A stretch of 64,000 bases of DNA. It comes from Roseicitreum antarcticum (GTDB taxonomy: Bacteria > Pseudomonadota > Alphaproteobacteria > Rhodobacterales > Rhodobacteraceae). Shown here in pieces: positions 1-9,831 of the stretch. The translations under genes were made by a program, and so were the position numbers. Every line of letters starts with the position of its first letter. Within the stretch, counting starts at the first letter, position 1. The DNA lies in NCBI RefSeq assembly GCF_014681765.1, contig NZ_CP061498.1, forward strand, positions 744,001 through 808,000, written 5' to 3'. The notes below the pieces were generated by a model. It saw only the letters and a program-made list of their open reading frames with translations. It searched no databases and was not told the DNA's origin.

Positions 1-1974
1 ACGCCCGTCGCGCGCGGCCTCGAACACCGCGCGGTCCAGATAGCGGCGCAGAACGAAGGGATTTGGCGACTCGTCATCCAGATCGCGGAACACCCGCACC
101 TGCGCGAGGCCTGCCGATTGCGCGACCTGCGCCGCCGCATTCAGCCCCCGGTCAAAAGTGATGAGGCCATGCCCGTCCTGCGCCAGCACCGGCACGATCA
201 ACTGAGAAAGGTTGCGGTTGCCCTGAAACCCGGCGCGCGGCAGATCCATCACCGCCGTAGCCTGCGTCAGCGCACCAAGGTGGCTACCAAGCGTCACGTC
301 GATATCCGCCGCCGTCGCGCGCGCCGGGATCGCTGTGGCAAGCGCCACGACTTCCTTACCGCCATCACGGTAGGCCTGCGCGATAGCATCCGCGTCAGGC
401 AGCGTCGGATCAACCGCCATCGTCAGCGGGAACGGCAGATCGGCGATCAGGTCACGGATTGCGGCAGGCAGCCCATCATCCAGCAGCACGATGGCCATCA
501 GCGGCAGTTGGTCCGGATTTTCAAACGGTATTGCGTAGCGCAGATAGGCAGGCAGGCTAAGATCGAAAGCGTCATCTGCCGGGGCTGCGCCAGCCCCTGC
601 CACACTGCCTGAACCGCCTGCGCCTGCCGCCCCAGAGCCACCAAAGTCAGATGCGGGCGCGTCCTCGGTGATCGAGGGCAGCCGGTTCGTGCGCACCCCG
701 TCAAACGGGGTAAAACCCGGCTGCGGCGGCAATGCCGCGCTATCGGATGCCGGGGCCGTGTCGGAAGGATTGTCTGCGGTGGGCGCATCTGTGACTTCGT
801 CTGCCGGAGCTGGTTCTGCCGTACCCGTGTCCGGAAAGAAAATTCCTGTGGTAGCTGGGTTTGTTGTGTCGGCGGTAGTTGGCGCGGCGGGGGCATCGTC
901 CGCAAGAACCTCGTCATTGGGGGCCTCGCCGGTCGGGGGTGGGCCCGCGTCGGTCTGGATGCCTGCAACCGGGGCGTCAGCGCCCACATTGTCCGTGCTC
1001 TGGCCAGCCGCATCCTGTTGCGGTGCTGCGGCGGCGTCAGGCAGGCTTTGGCCCACAAGGTCTTGGGCAGTGTCAGCAGCCTGTGATGGGTCAGGCGCAC
1101 CGCCTGCGGACCCCTCCGCTGCGCTTTCCTGCGGCGCCTCGGCGGGTTGCAGCGCGGGTGCTTCGGTATTTAGGGCGGGCAGATCCGGCGCGGTCAGACC
1201 GGGCTGCGGGATCGCCTGCGGCCCGCCACTATCAGCTATCTGCGGTCCCCCGATGCGGGACGCCGTTTCGGGGACGCCAATGCGGGGCGGCATATCGCCT
1301 TCAGGCGCAACCCCGCGTGCCCCCGCACCCGGATCGAAGGCGGGCGGGCTGGGCGGCGCGGCGCTTGCACCTTCTGCAGGCGCCGTTGCCTGCGGCTGCG
1401 GTTCAAGCGTAGCATCACCGGCACGATCCGAGGCGGAGATCCCGGCGCCCATGGACGCGGCTGAGGGGGTGTCCGGGGCCGCTAAATCGGGGGATGCAGT
1501 GGCATCAGCAGACGCCGGTCCGGCGTCCGATCCCGTCGCGCCGGTGCCGCCCCCTGCATCGGCAGGACCGGGCGCACCGCTGGGCGGCAAAATGCCCTGC
1601 AAGGTGAAGCCCGTTCGCGGATCGACAGAATCGCCCTGCGGCGCGGGCGCAGAATCCTGAGGGCCCGCGAGGTCGGCAGGTGTATCGGGCGCCACATCCG
1701 TCGTCGCCGCAGCATCCCGGTCGGGTGCGTCAGCGGCCCGTTCATCACGGCCCGGGGCATCAGAAGTGGAATTGCCCCCACCCTGCGTGGGCGAAAGCGC
1801 AATATCAGCGGGCCGCCCCATCTCAGGCCGCCCCATCTCAGGCCGCCCCATCTCAGGTCGCCCCGTCTCAGGCCGCCCCGTCTCAGGTCTGGGGGCCAGC
1901 ACGGCAAGCACCCCGAACCCCACAACGAAAGCAACTGCCCCCCACGCCAGACCGGATAAAAAACCCCTGCTCAC
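1..1974 (-). CDS. YibQ-type divergent polysaccharide deacetylase, C-terminus cut by window edge
   Basis: The frame is open from a GTG at 1974 to the left edge (at least 658 residues), with a GGAG ribosome site about 6 nt upstream. Residues 5-28 form one hydrophobic segment, read as a signal anchor placing the rest in the periplasm. Next come a five-residue repeat (PEMGR/PETGR, residues about 30-55) and an unusually long, Pro/Ala/Asp-rich, probably disordered linker to about residue 465. The last 190 residues look like the divergent polysaccharide deacetylase (DUF610/YibQ) fold: an IVLLDDG stretch, PFPLTMAVDP, and a later FRDLDD segment. The family resembles NodB-like deacetylases, but its substrate is not established. 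The linker is much longer than in small family members. It lies 191 bp downstream of the periplasmic-sensor gene and may be co-transcribed. The family call is inferred from motif pattern. Confidence 0.8.
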   Translation of the reverse strand, partial: MSRGFLSGLAWGAVAFVVGFGVLAVLAPRPETGRPETGRPEMGRPEMGRPEMGRPADIALSPTQGGGNSTSDAPGRDERAADAPDRDAAATTDVAPDTPADLAGPQDSAPAPQGDSVDPRTGFTLQGILPPSGAPGPADAGGGTGATGSDAGPASADATASPDLAAPDTPSAASMGAGISASDRAGDATLEPQPQATAPAEGASAAPPSPPAFDPGAGARGVAPEGDMPPRIGVPETASRIGGPQIADSGGPQAIPQPGLTAPDLPALNTEAPALQPAEAPQESAAEGSAGGAPDPSQAADTAQDLVGQSLPDAAAAPQQDAAGQSTDNVGADAPVAGIQTDAGPPPTGEAPNDEVLADDAPAAPTTADTTNPATTGIFFPDTGTAEPAPADEVTDAPTADNPSDTAPASDSAALPPQPGFTPFDGVRTNRLPSITEDAPASDFGGSGAAGAGGSGSVAGAGAAPADDAFDLSLPAYLRYAIPFENPDQLPLMAIVLLDDGLPAAIRDLIADLPFPLTMAVDPTLPDADAIAQAYRDGGKEVVALATAIPARATAADIDVTLGSHLGALTQATAVMDLPRAGFQGNRNLSQLIVPVLAQDGHGLITFDRGLNAAAQVAQSAGLAQVRVFRDLDDESPNPFVLRRYLDRAVFEAARDGR
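1811..1885. repeat. 15-bp tandem repeat, five copies, in frame
   Basis: Five consecutive 15-bp units of the form ggccgccccatctca, the last two with a>g changes. On the minus strand they encode five-residue PE(M/T)GR units just after the membrane anchor of the deacetylase-like protein. The copies are nearly identical, so expansion looks recent. The unit length keeps the reading frame. Confidence 0.95.
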
Positions 1975-2165
1975 ATTATGCTCCTGCTGCTGCTTGGGCA
2001 AACCCTACCACCCCTTGGGTTTTCCACAAACTGCGCGTGGGATCAAACACTTCGACGCGTCCGGGCAGCGGAACGGCTCGGATCGCGCCCAACCGGCACG
2101 CGTACCAGCCAACAGACCGGTCAGCAGACCAATCAACAGATCGCCCCCCGTTCCCGTCCCCCTAT

Positions 2166-2744
2166 TCAATCGCGCGGGCCGGGCCTGCCCGGGGTGCCGT
2201 CTGCACGGTCTGCAAACGCCTGCATCAACCGGTCGGCATAGGCGCGACGTTCGTCCAGCGGCATTGCGGCGATCCGCGCAACCAGCGCGCTGTGTCCCTG
2301 TTCGGCCAGTGCATTCGCCCGCAACATCGGCGCAGCAAGTGCGCGGGTAATGACCCGGGGATCGAATTCAGGCGCGCGCAGCGCCTCGATGACCCCGTCG
2401 GCAGGTGCAGCGGTGGCAATGCCGCCCGGCGCATCCCCCCCCGCCCCTGCGGGCGGCACGCCCCGCTCCCCGGCGCGATGTGCCTCGCGGGACAGACGGA
2501 ACTGTCGGCGCAGGTTTTCGCGCATGTCCCGCCGGTCCGCCTCGGGGAGGGCCGAAACGGCTGTGCGAAAGCTCAGGTCACCCGGCACGGCATTTTGCCC
2601 GACCCGAGGCGGCCCATCCGCTCCGCCCCAGCGCAAGACCGCCCCCCCCATCACCCCCGCAACGCCCAGATTCAGTGCGAGCGACACAACCAGCACGATC
2701 CGCATCCAGCGCGGTGCGGCGGGTTTTTGGGTCTCATTGGTCAT
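2166..2744 (-). CDS. CpxP/ZraP-like periplasmic sensor protein
   Basis: This 192-residue protein has an N-terminal membrane anchor or signal (residues 14-38) and a helical, Arg/Glu/Ala-rich domain with the pattern of periplasmic heavy-metal sensor proteins (CnrX/ZraP/CpxP relatives). One example is the RRDMRENLRRQF segment, which is reminiscent of the LTxxQ helices. Such proteins sit in the periplasm and report metal or envelope stress to a membrane partner. The ATG at 2744 overlaps the end of the upstream gene by 11 nt, so translation is probably coupled. Position behind an ECF sigma factor and a putative membrane anti-sigma partner suggests the sensing end of that system. No His/Cys metal cluster is obvious, so the ligand is unknown. 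Confidence 0.65.
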   Translation of the reverse strand: MTNETQKPAAPRWMRIVLVVSLALNLGVAGVMGGAVLRWGGADGPPRVGQNAVPGDLSFRTAVSALPEADRRDMRENLRRQFRLSREAHRAGERGVPPAGAGGDAPGGIATAAPADGVIEALRAPEFDPRVITRALAAPMLRANALAEQGHSALVARIAAMPLDERRAYADRLMQAFADRADGTPGRPGPRD

Positions 2745-3243
2745 CTTGATCCTCCGCGGTCAGAAAGGGCGTGATCTCGGCCAGCAACAGCGCCTCGGGG
2801 TCGTCAAAGGTGGCGTCATACACGGCATCGGTCACGGCAATGCCCGTTACGATGCCCTCCAGCGCGCTCAGCGGCGCGGGCGCGGCAAAGCCGATCCAGA
2901 CGCCCGCCAGCGTGGCCGACGTCAGCCCGGCCAGCCCCGGTGCCCCGCCCAGCGGCGCAAGACCGCGCAAGACGTCGCCCATGATCCGGCGCAGGCGCTG
3001 CTGCCATGTGACGCCTGGCGCCGGAAGGGCGCGAAAAATGTGCTGCGCCGCCGCCCCAGCCTCGGTCTGGGCAGACGACTTTTGCGTTCCAGATTGTTGC
3101 GCGGCCGCATCCGCCAGCAACCGCGCCATGAAGGCATCCGAAGGCACCGGCGGCGCCTGCCGCGCTGCAGCAAAGCAATCTTCCAGAACATCCCGGTTGC
3201 GGCGTCCCTGCGGGCCTGCACCCGATGTGTCTTGCTCAGTCAT
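2734..3243 (-). CDS. Putative anti-sigma-like membrane protein in ECF operon
   Basis: This is a 169-residue protein. Three consecutive ATG codons lie at 3249, 3246 and 3243; the last gives the best spacing to the upstream GGGG. Its start lies inside the sigma-factor stop region (8-nt overlap), so production is probably coupled. The N-terminal half is polar with Asp/Arg (residues about 10-55). A hydrophobic, Gly/Ala-rich segment at about 105-130 could be a single membrane helix, and the C-terminus is acidic. Gene order and a cytoplasmic head plus one helix match an anti-sigma factor, but there is no zinc-binding HxxxCxxC signature. The role is therefore inferred from context. Relatives in this family have sometimes carried an unrelated enzyme name, which nothing here supports. 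Confidence 0.5.
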   Translation of the reverse strand: MTEQDTSGAGPQGRRNRDVLEDCFAAARQAPPVPSDAFMARLLADAAAQQSGTQKSSAQTEAGAAAQHIFRALPAPGVTWQQRLRRIMGDVLRGLAPLGGAPGLAGLTSATLAGVWIGFAAPAPLSALEGIVTGIAVTDAVYDATFDDPEALLLAEITPFLTAEDQDDQ

Positions 3244-3877
3244 CATCATACCCCAATGCCGCACGTTGCCCGGACAGCCGGGCGGTCAATGCGCGTTTGC
3301 CCCGCGCGATCAGGCTTTCAACCGCCTCGATCCCGGTGTCGAGGATTGCCGCGATCTCGGGGTTGGACAGCCCCTCCAGGTGGCGCAGGACCACCGCCTG
3401 TCGTTGACGGTCCGGCAGCGCCTGCAATGCCAGTTCCAGCGCCTGCGCACGGTCTGCCTCGATCATTCCTGCCTCGGCGCCCCGCCCGGGATCGGGCGGC
3501 TCGGCCACTTGGTCCAGTGCCACGCCGGGGCGCGACCGCCGCCGCCGCAGTCTGTCGGTGCACAGGTTCGCCGTCACGTGGTAGGCCCAAGTGCTGACCT
3601 TTGCCTCACCCGCGCGCCATTGCGGCGCGATCCGCCACAGCCGCAGCATGGCATCTTGCGTCACATCCTCGGCCTCGGCCAGATCGCCCAGCAGCCGCGC
3701 CGCATAGCGCAAGAGCCGGGGCGCCAACTGCGCCGTCAGCGCAGCCCCCGCCGCAGCGTCGCCCTGCGCATAAGCCGCCAGCAACGCTGCATCCGGATCA
3801 TATCCGACCGCCGGCGCCGACAATGCCGACGACGGGACAGCAGGCTCTTGGCGTGCAGAGGCTGGAGGTCGGAACAT
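3236..3877 (-). CDS. ECF-type RNA polymerase sigma factor
   Basis: This is a sigma-70 family protein of about 213 residues. Region 2 is visible in the AEDVTQDAMLRLWR segment and the following WAYHVTANLCTDRLRRRR. Region 4 is a typical helix-turn-helix (LPDRQRQAVVLRHLEGLSNPEIAAILDTG). ATG 3877 is used as the start; an in-frame TTG at 3910 with a nearby GGGG is an alternative adding 11 residues. It directs core polymerase to a small stress regulon and is expected to be held inactive by the overlapping downstream product. The gene follows an EF-hand protein gene (76-110 bp, depending on the start) and is translationally linked to the putative anti-sigma and periplasmic-sensor genes. Confidence 0.88.
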   Translation of the reverse strand: MFRPPASARQEPAVPSSALSAPAVGYDPDAALLAAYAQGDAAAGAALTAQLAPRLLRYAARLLGDLAEAEDVTQDAMLRLWRIAPQWRAGEAKVSTWAYHVTANLCTDRLRRRRSRPGVALDQVAEPPDPGRGAEAGMIEADRAQALELALQALPDRQRQAVVLRHLEGLSNPEIAAILDTGIEAVESLIARGKRALTARLSGQRAALGYDDD

Positions 3878-3986
3878 CAGGGCAACCACCGCAAAGTCAG
3901 GTTTCGTCAAGCACCCCGCCCAAGACCGGGCGAGGTGTCGTTTTCTCAGCCTTTCAGCCGCGCCGCAAGGCGTTCGTCACACGCCG

Positions 3987-4598
3987 TTACTGCGCCGACG
4001 GGGCAGCGCCACGCAGCCCCTGCCCGGCCATGCGCGCGCGCACAGCGTCATATTCGGCGGCAGAGATCGTGCCGTCGTTATCACTGTCGACACGGTCAAA
4101 CATCCGGTCCATGCCACTGCCGCCCGCTCCCCCGGCTTCCGCCTGGCGGCCTTGGCGACCACCTGCACGCTCACCATGTGCGCCCTCGGCATGGCGACCG
4201 CCGCGACCCTCAGCGCGATGCGCACCGCGCGGCCCCGCCCGGCCACCTTCGGCGCGCATTTCCTCCATCGCCGCATGACGGGCGGTGGCGATGCCGCCAA
4301 GTGCGGCGCGCAGTTCGTCGGCGCCCAGCATCCCCTCGGGGTTGGCGAAGGTCATGATCTCGGCGGCCATCTGGTCCAGACGCTCCTGCCCGGCGGTCGC
4401 GCGATGCGCCTCCATGCCAGCGGCCAGTTCGTCGCGCGTCAGTTGGCCGTTGCCATCGGCATCCAGCGTGGCGAATTCGGGCGGGGTCGCGCGCATGCCA
4501 CCAAAGCCGCGGGCGCCAAGATCGCTGGCCAACGCAGAGGCGGCCACGGCAAGGCTGGCAACGGTCCCCAGCGCGATCATCGTATTTCTGAATTTCAT
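3987..4598 (-). CDS. Exported EF-hand protein
   Basis: This is a 203-residue protein starting at ATG 4598. A cleavable signal peptide (residues 1-24, ending in an ALA-S type site) implies periplasmic location. Two calcium-binding EF-hand loops are readable: DADGNGQLTRDEL near residues 44-56 and DSDNDGTISAAEY near the C-terminus. Between them is a low-complexity Gly/Arg/His/Glu-rich tract (about residues 112-160) that might also bind metal. It is the first gene of a leftward run that continues into the ECF sigma factor, so it may feed calcium or metal status into that system or be one of its targets. Upstream frame extensions lack a signal peptide and are rejected. Confidence 0.8.
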   Translation of the reverse strand: MKFRNTMIALGTVASLAVAASALASDLGARGFGGMRATPPEFATLDADGNGQLTRDELAAGMEAHRATAGQERLDQMAAEIMTFANPEGMLGADELRAALGGIATARHAAMEEMRAEGGRAGPRGAHRAEGRGGRHAEGAHGERAGGRQGRQAEAGGAGGSGMDRMFDRVDSDNDGTISAAEYDAVRARMAGQGLRGAAPSAQ

Positions 4599-4826
4599 GG
4601 TAGTGCTCCTGCTACAAAGGCCGAACTGTCGGCGTTCTGCCCATAGATACGCGGCACCCCGCCAGTTCCGTCGCGGGCCGACGGTGTTTTTCTGAACCCC
4701 GTGTTTCCTGAGGCCACCGTTTTCCGAAATCCGCGCCGCAGCCCGTCCCGTGTGGTTCTGTCGCACTTACAATTCATCTTTACGCTGATACATGCAGGCT
4801 GTACCGAAACGCCGAGGTGGTAAATC

Positions 4827-5261
4827 ATGAACGCACAGACCCAGACTGCCGACGCTGAACTCTTCGCCGCCGAAGGCACTGATTCACGGCCGTGGAAACC
4901 CGCGATGTTGCGCGGCTGGCAGCGCAAGTGCCCGTGCTGCGGCACCGGGCCGATGATGAAGGGGTATCTGACCGTGCGCGACAGCTGCGCGGTCTGTGGC
5001 GAGGACCTGCACCATCACCGCGCCGATGACGGCCCGGCCTATCTGACCATTCTGGTGGTCGGCAAGTTGCTGATGGTGCTGTTTCTGTGGGTCTTCATCC
5101 GGTGGGAGCCGGAGCCGCTGGTGATGATCGCGGGCTTTTCGGTGCTGGCCGTGGCAATGTCGCTTTACCTGCTGCCGCGCTTCAAAGGCGCAATTGTGGG
5201 ACTGCAATGGGCCCACCGCATGTACGGGTTCGGCCCCGCCGACGGGCAACCGAAGGACTGA
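4827..5261 (+). CDS. DUF983 family membrane protein
   Basis: This is a 144-residue protein. It carries two CxxC pairs (KCPCCGTG near residue 36 and SCAVCGED near 56), as expected for a small zinc-ribbon-like N-terminus. Two hydrophobic helices follow at about residues 72-93 and 98-118. This arrangement matches the DUF983 family of inner-membrane proteins, whose function is not established, although they often lie near cytochrome oxidase or core metabolism genes. The start at ATG 4827 sits about 230 bp from the divergent EF-hand gene. A NUDIX gene follows within 25 bp, so the two are likely one transcript. Confidence 0.85.
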   Translation: MNAQTQTADAELFAAEGTDSRPWKPAMLRGWQRKCPCCGTGPMMKGYLTVRDSCAVCGEDLHHHRADDGPAYLTILVVGKLLMVLFLWVFIRWEPEPLVMIAGFSVLAVAMSLYLLPRFKGAIVGLQWAHRMYGFGPADGQPKD

Positions 5262-5284
5262 GCGATGCAGCATGGCGGCGGCGC

Positions 5285-5962
5285 ATGACGGCGGCACCAG
5301 CAGGCATGCCAATCCGGCCCGCCGCCACGGTGCTGGCGATTCGTCCCCATGCCGACGGGCCGCGCGTCTTGATGGGGCAACGCGGTGCCGGCGCGGCGTT
5401 CATGCCTGACAAGTTCGTGTTTCCTGGCGGCGCGGTCGACGCGGATGACGCGTTGGTGCCACTGTCACCGGGTCTTGACGCGCTGTGCCACACCCGCCTG
5501 TCGGACACCAATGTCCCGCCTGCCGCGCTCGCCGCTGCCGCGATTCGCGAGATGTGGGAAGAAACCGGCCTGATGCTGGGCCGTCCCGGCACCTGGCCGG
5601 GCGCGGTACCGACGGACTGGGCCGGGTTTGCCGCGCGGGGGATGGTGCCGTCGGCGGATGGGTTGCGGTTCATCTTCCGCGCGATCACGCCGCCGGGTCG
5701 CAGCCGCCGGTTCGATGCCCGGTTCTTCATGGTTGACGCAGCCGGGATCGCGGGCGACCCGGACAATTTTGAGGGTGCCTGCGATGAGCTACGGTGCCTG
5801 CAATGGGTGCCGCTTGCCGAGGCCCGCGCGCTGAACCTGCCCTTTATCACCGAGGTTGTGCTGGCAGAGGCCGCGCGCATCATGCGCACCGGCGAAGCGC
5901 AGAGGTTCGTGCCGTTCTTCGACAGCTCTGGCCCGGCATCGATTTTTCGGCAGATACCTTAA
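5285..5962 (+). CDS. NUDIX hydrolase
   Basis: This is a 225-residue protein. The NUDIX box is readable as a Gly-rich lead (FPGGAVDADD, residues about 44-53) and the REMWEETGLMLG catalytic helix about 40 residues later. The wider-than-usual spacing resembles the RNU7/NUDT19-type subfamily, some of which act on CoA esters. It hydrolyses nucleoside-diphosphate-linked substrates using Mg2+ bound by the box glutamates; the exact substrate cannot be told from sequence. The chosen ATG at 5285 lies 23 nt after the DUF983 stop. The immediate 3' side is a short AT-rich tract (about 5960-6010). Confidence 0.82.
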   Translation: MTAAPAGMPIRPAATVLAIRPHADGPRVLMGQRGAGAAFMPDKFVFPGGAVDADDALVPLSPGLDALCHTRLSDTNVPPAALAAAAIREMWEETGLMLGRPGTWPGAVPTDWAGFAARGMVPSADGLRFIFRAITPPGRSRRFDARFFMVDAAGIAGDPDNFEGACDELRCLQWVPLAEARALNLPFITEVVLAEAARIMRTGEAQRFVPFFDSSGPASIFRQIP

Positions 5963-6136
5963 AATTGCTCAGTTTCTAATATTTTTCTTTAAAAACAAAA
6001 AGTTGATCGTTCCTTCTTATGCAAGACCTGAGCACGCGTCCAGGTTGAGTCAACGCCTTGCGCGCCGTTCTTGCACCAAAACCTCAACTCCGGCCCACGC
6101 GGGGCGACGCCCTTGCCGCCGCGCGCACCTGAGCGC

Positions 6137-7520
<1,384 letters not shown>

Positions 7521-7762
7521 CGATCCTCGCCTTGCGTTCAGAGCATATCGGTTAACAGCCTATAAAGCACCCGAACCGCCCGTGAAACCCCTCAAAAACC
7601 CCGAAATCCCCCGAAATTCGCCGTCTGGAAACAATATGGAAACCGTATGGCTTTGATACATACGCGCCGCAGCCGTCACGCAGCCGCAACGCTGCGGCTT
7701 TTTGGCCACCGGGCGCATTTTGGGTCTGGTTGCTGACTGCGAGCGGGTCTACCAATCGGCGT

Positions 7763-9016
7763 ATGAGCACGCCATCCACACCCCCCGCAACTGGCCCCGC
7801 CGCACCCCTTGGCGCTGCACCCGATGACCGTATCGCCCGACGCAATGTCTGGGTTCTGGTCGCCGCGCAGGCGATTCTGGGCGCGCAGATGCCAATGCTG
7901 TTTACCATCGGGGGGCTGGCCGGGCAGACGCTGGCCAGCAATCTGTGTTGGGCGACCCTGCCCATTTCGATGATCGTGTTGGGGTCGATGGTCACGGCGA
8001 CGCCGCTGTCGGCGTTCATGCAGAAATACGGACGGCGCGCGGGCTTCATTGCCAGTGCGTTGGGCGGCAGCGCGGGGGCAGCGATTGGCGCCTTCGGATT
8101 GTTGATGGCGTCATTCCCGTTGTTCCTGCTGGGGTCTTTCCTGACGGGTATCTACATGTCGGGGCAAGGCTTCTACCGTTTTGCCGCCGCTGATACCGCC
8201 AGCGCGGCGTTCCGGCCCAAGGCGATTTCGTGGGTTATGGCGGGGGGGCTTTTGTCTGCCGTGTTGGGCCCGCAACTGGTCAAGGTGACGGCGGACAGCA
8301 TGGTGGTGCCGTTTCTGGCGACGTATCTGGCCGTGATCGGATTGAACCTGATCGGCGTGGTCTTGTTCATGTTCTTGCGCATTCCGGTGCCGCCGGTGCC
8401 CTCGGTGGATGCGCCGCGCGGGCGCACGCGGATGGAATTGCTGAAATCGCCCGCCGTGGCGGTCGCGGTGATCTGCGGCACCGTGTCTTATGCGTTGATG
8501 AACCTTGTGATGACATCCAGCCCGCTGGCGGTGGTGGGCTGCGGCTTTACCACATCGGACGCGGCGAATGTGGTGTCGGCGCATGTGTTGGCGATGTATG
8601 CGCCGTCGTTCTTTACCGGGCATCTGATCGTGCGGTTTGGCGCGACGCGCATCGTCGCGCTGGGTCTGATCATTCTGGCGGGTGCCGGTGCCGTGGCCAT
8701 GACCGGGGTAGAGCTGGAACAGTTTTATCTGGCGCTGATCTTGCTGGGGCTGGGCTGGAACTTTGGTTTCATCGGGGCAACGACGATGCTGTCGAGCACG
8801 CATGGCGCGCATGAGCGGGGCCGCGTGCAGGGCATGAACGACCTGATCGTGTTCGGGGGCGTGTTCATGGCGTCGCTGTCATCGGGCGGGTTGATGAATT
8901 GCTCTGGCGGGTCGGTCGAGGCCGGGTGGCAGTTGGTGAACCTGGCCATGCTGCCATTCCTGGTGCTGGCGGGCGGTGCGTTGATCTGGCTGACGATGCG
9001 CCCGCGCGAGGCGTGA
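7763..9016 (+). CDS. MFS transporter
   Basis: This is a 417-residue integral membrane protein with about twelve hydrophobic segments arranged in two halves and short charged loops, including the QKYGRRAGF motif between helices 2 and 3 typical of the major facilitator superfamily. A short N-terminal tail (Pro/Ala-rich, about 30 residues) precedes the first helix. ATG 7763 is preferred over an in-frame alternative start at 7730 because the extra residues are not conserved-looking. It exports or imports a small solute across the inner membrane; substrate cannot be assigned. It is a single gene facing away from the DAHP synthase locus. Confidence 0.82.
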   Translation: MSTPSTPPATGPAAPLGAAPDDRIARRNVWVLVAAQAILGAQMPMLFTIGGLAGQTLASNLCWATLPISMIVLGSMVTATPLSAFMQKYGRRAGFIASALGGSAGAAIGAFGLLMASFPLFLLGSFLTGIYMSGQGFYRFAAADTASAAFRPKAISWVMAGGLLSAVLGPQLVKVTADSMVVPFLATYLAVIGLNLIGVVLFMFLRIPVPPVPSVDAPRGRTRMELLKSPAVAVAVICGTVSYALMNLVMTSSPLAVVGCGFTTSDAANVVSAHVLAMYAPSFFTGHLIVRFGATRIVALGLIILAGAGAVAMTGVELEQFYLALILLGLGWNFGFIGATTMLSSTHGAHERGRVQGMNDLIVFGGVFMASLSSGGLMNCSGGSVEAGWQLVNLAMLPFLVLAGGALIWLTMRPREA

Positions 9017-9054
9017 TGCGCCCCGCTGCCCGTTTGCCCCATTGCCCGCGCGCC

Positions 9055-9831
9055 TTACCAGCGCCCCGACAGCGCCCGCAGCAACAGGCTGCCACGCCGG
9101 GTGAATTCGGGCTGTACCAGCCCACCGATGGCAACCGTTTGAGGGTAGCGTGCGGCATGGTGCAAGATCGCGCCTGACCGCCATGCGGGCAAGGCGGCCG
9201 GGGTGACATGGGCAGGCACGCGCGCCCGGTTGGCCCGTGCGCGGTGCAGGCGGGCAAGTGCCGTTTGCGCCAGCGCAGCGACCCCTGCCGGCGTGCCGTC
9301 GATCAGCGGGATGCGCCCTGCCCCATCAAGCGCCGGGATGGCCTGCAACCAGCCCGCGACCCCCATGGCATAGGCCAGATCGCGCAGCACGGGTTCCGCC
9401 TGTGCCGGGGCGTCCAGCGTCAGGGCGGCCAGCCACATCAGGTTGCCCGAGGTCGCGTCGATATGGGCATCGAACGCCTGCGCATCCGCGAAGGCATCGG
9501 TGTAAATGTCCCAGCGGCGCGCGGCGATCAGGGCGTGGAAGGGTTCAGGCGGCAGGGCGTGGGCGCGGATCACATCGGCCAGCGGCTGCGCTACCTCATG
9601 CGCGCGGGCGGGTTTGCCGTTGGCAATGTCATCGATGGTGTCGTGCCAGAATTGCAGCCGCATTTCAGCGATCATCGGCTCTGCCGTGACCCAAGGGGCG
9701 CGCGCCACCTCCAGGTTCAGCGCATAGAGCGGCCACAGCCGGTCGCGCACCGCGACAGGCGCGGCCATGGTGGCCGCAAAGCGGTCGGCGTCACCACGTT
9801 CCACCTGCGCGGCGCAGAGATCAAGGCTCAT
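9055..9831 (-). CDS. Squalene/phytoene synthase-like protein
   Basis: This is a 258-residue all-helical protein with the trans-isoprenyl diphosphate synthase pattern: AEMRLQFWHDTIDDI (residues about 55-70) and a second helix around SGNLMWLAALTL. The two Asp-rich DxxxD metal sites of true squalene or phytoene synthases are poorly kept. It may therefore be a non-catalytic relative like the NDUFAF6 complex I assembly factor. It begins in a 4-nt ATGA overlap with the end of cimA, so it is translated from the same mRNA. No other carotenoid gene lies nearby, which argues against a pigment role. The family call is firm, the function open. Confidence 0.7.
   Translation of the reverse strand: MSLDLCAAQVERGDADRFAATMAAPVAVRDRLWPLYALNLEVARAPWVTAEPMIAEMRLQFWHDTIDDIANGKPARAHEVAQPLADVIRAHALPPEPFHALIAARRWDIYTDAFADAQAFDAHIDATSGNLMWLAALTLDAPAQAEPVLRDLAYAMGVAGWLQAIPALDGAGRIPLIDGTPAGVAALAQTALARLHRARANRARVPAHVTPAALPAWRSGAILHHAARYPQTVAIGGLVQPEFTRRGSLLLRALSGRW

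Noticed and set aside
668-1660. Long open plus-strand frame opposite the deacetylase-like gene
   Set aside because: Its composition mirrors the low-complexity linker of the minus-strand gene; no domain, start signal or ribosome site supports it.
2734-3243. Enzyme annotation sometimes attached to this small family
   Set aside because: No catalytic motif is present; gene order and one hydrophobic segment fit an anti-sigma-like membrane protein better.
9055-9831. Assignment as crtB phytoene synthase
   Set aside because: Asp-rich metal motifs are poorly kept and no carotenoid genes are adjacent.
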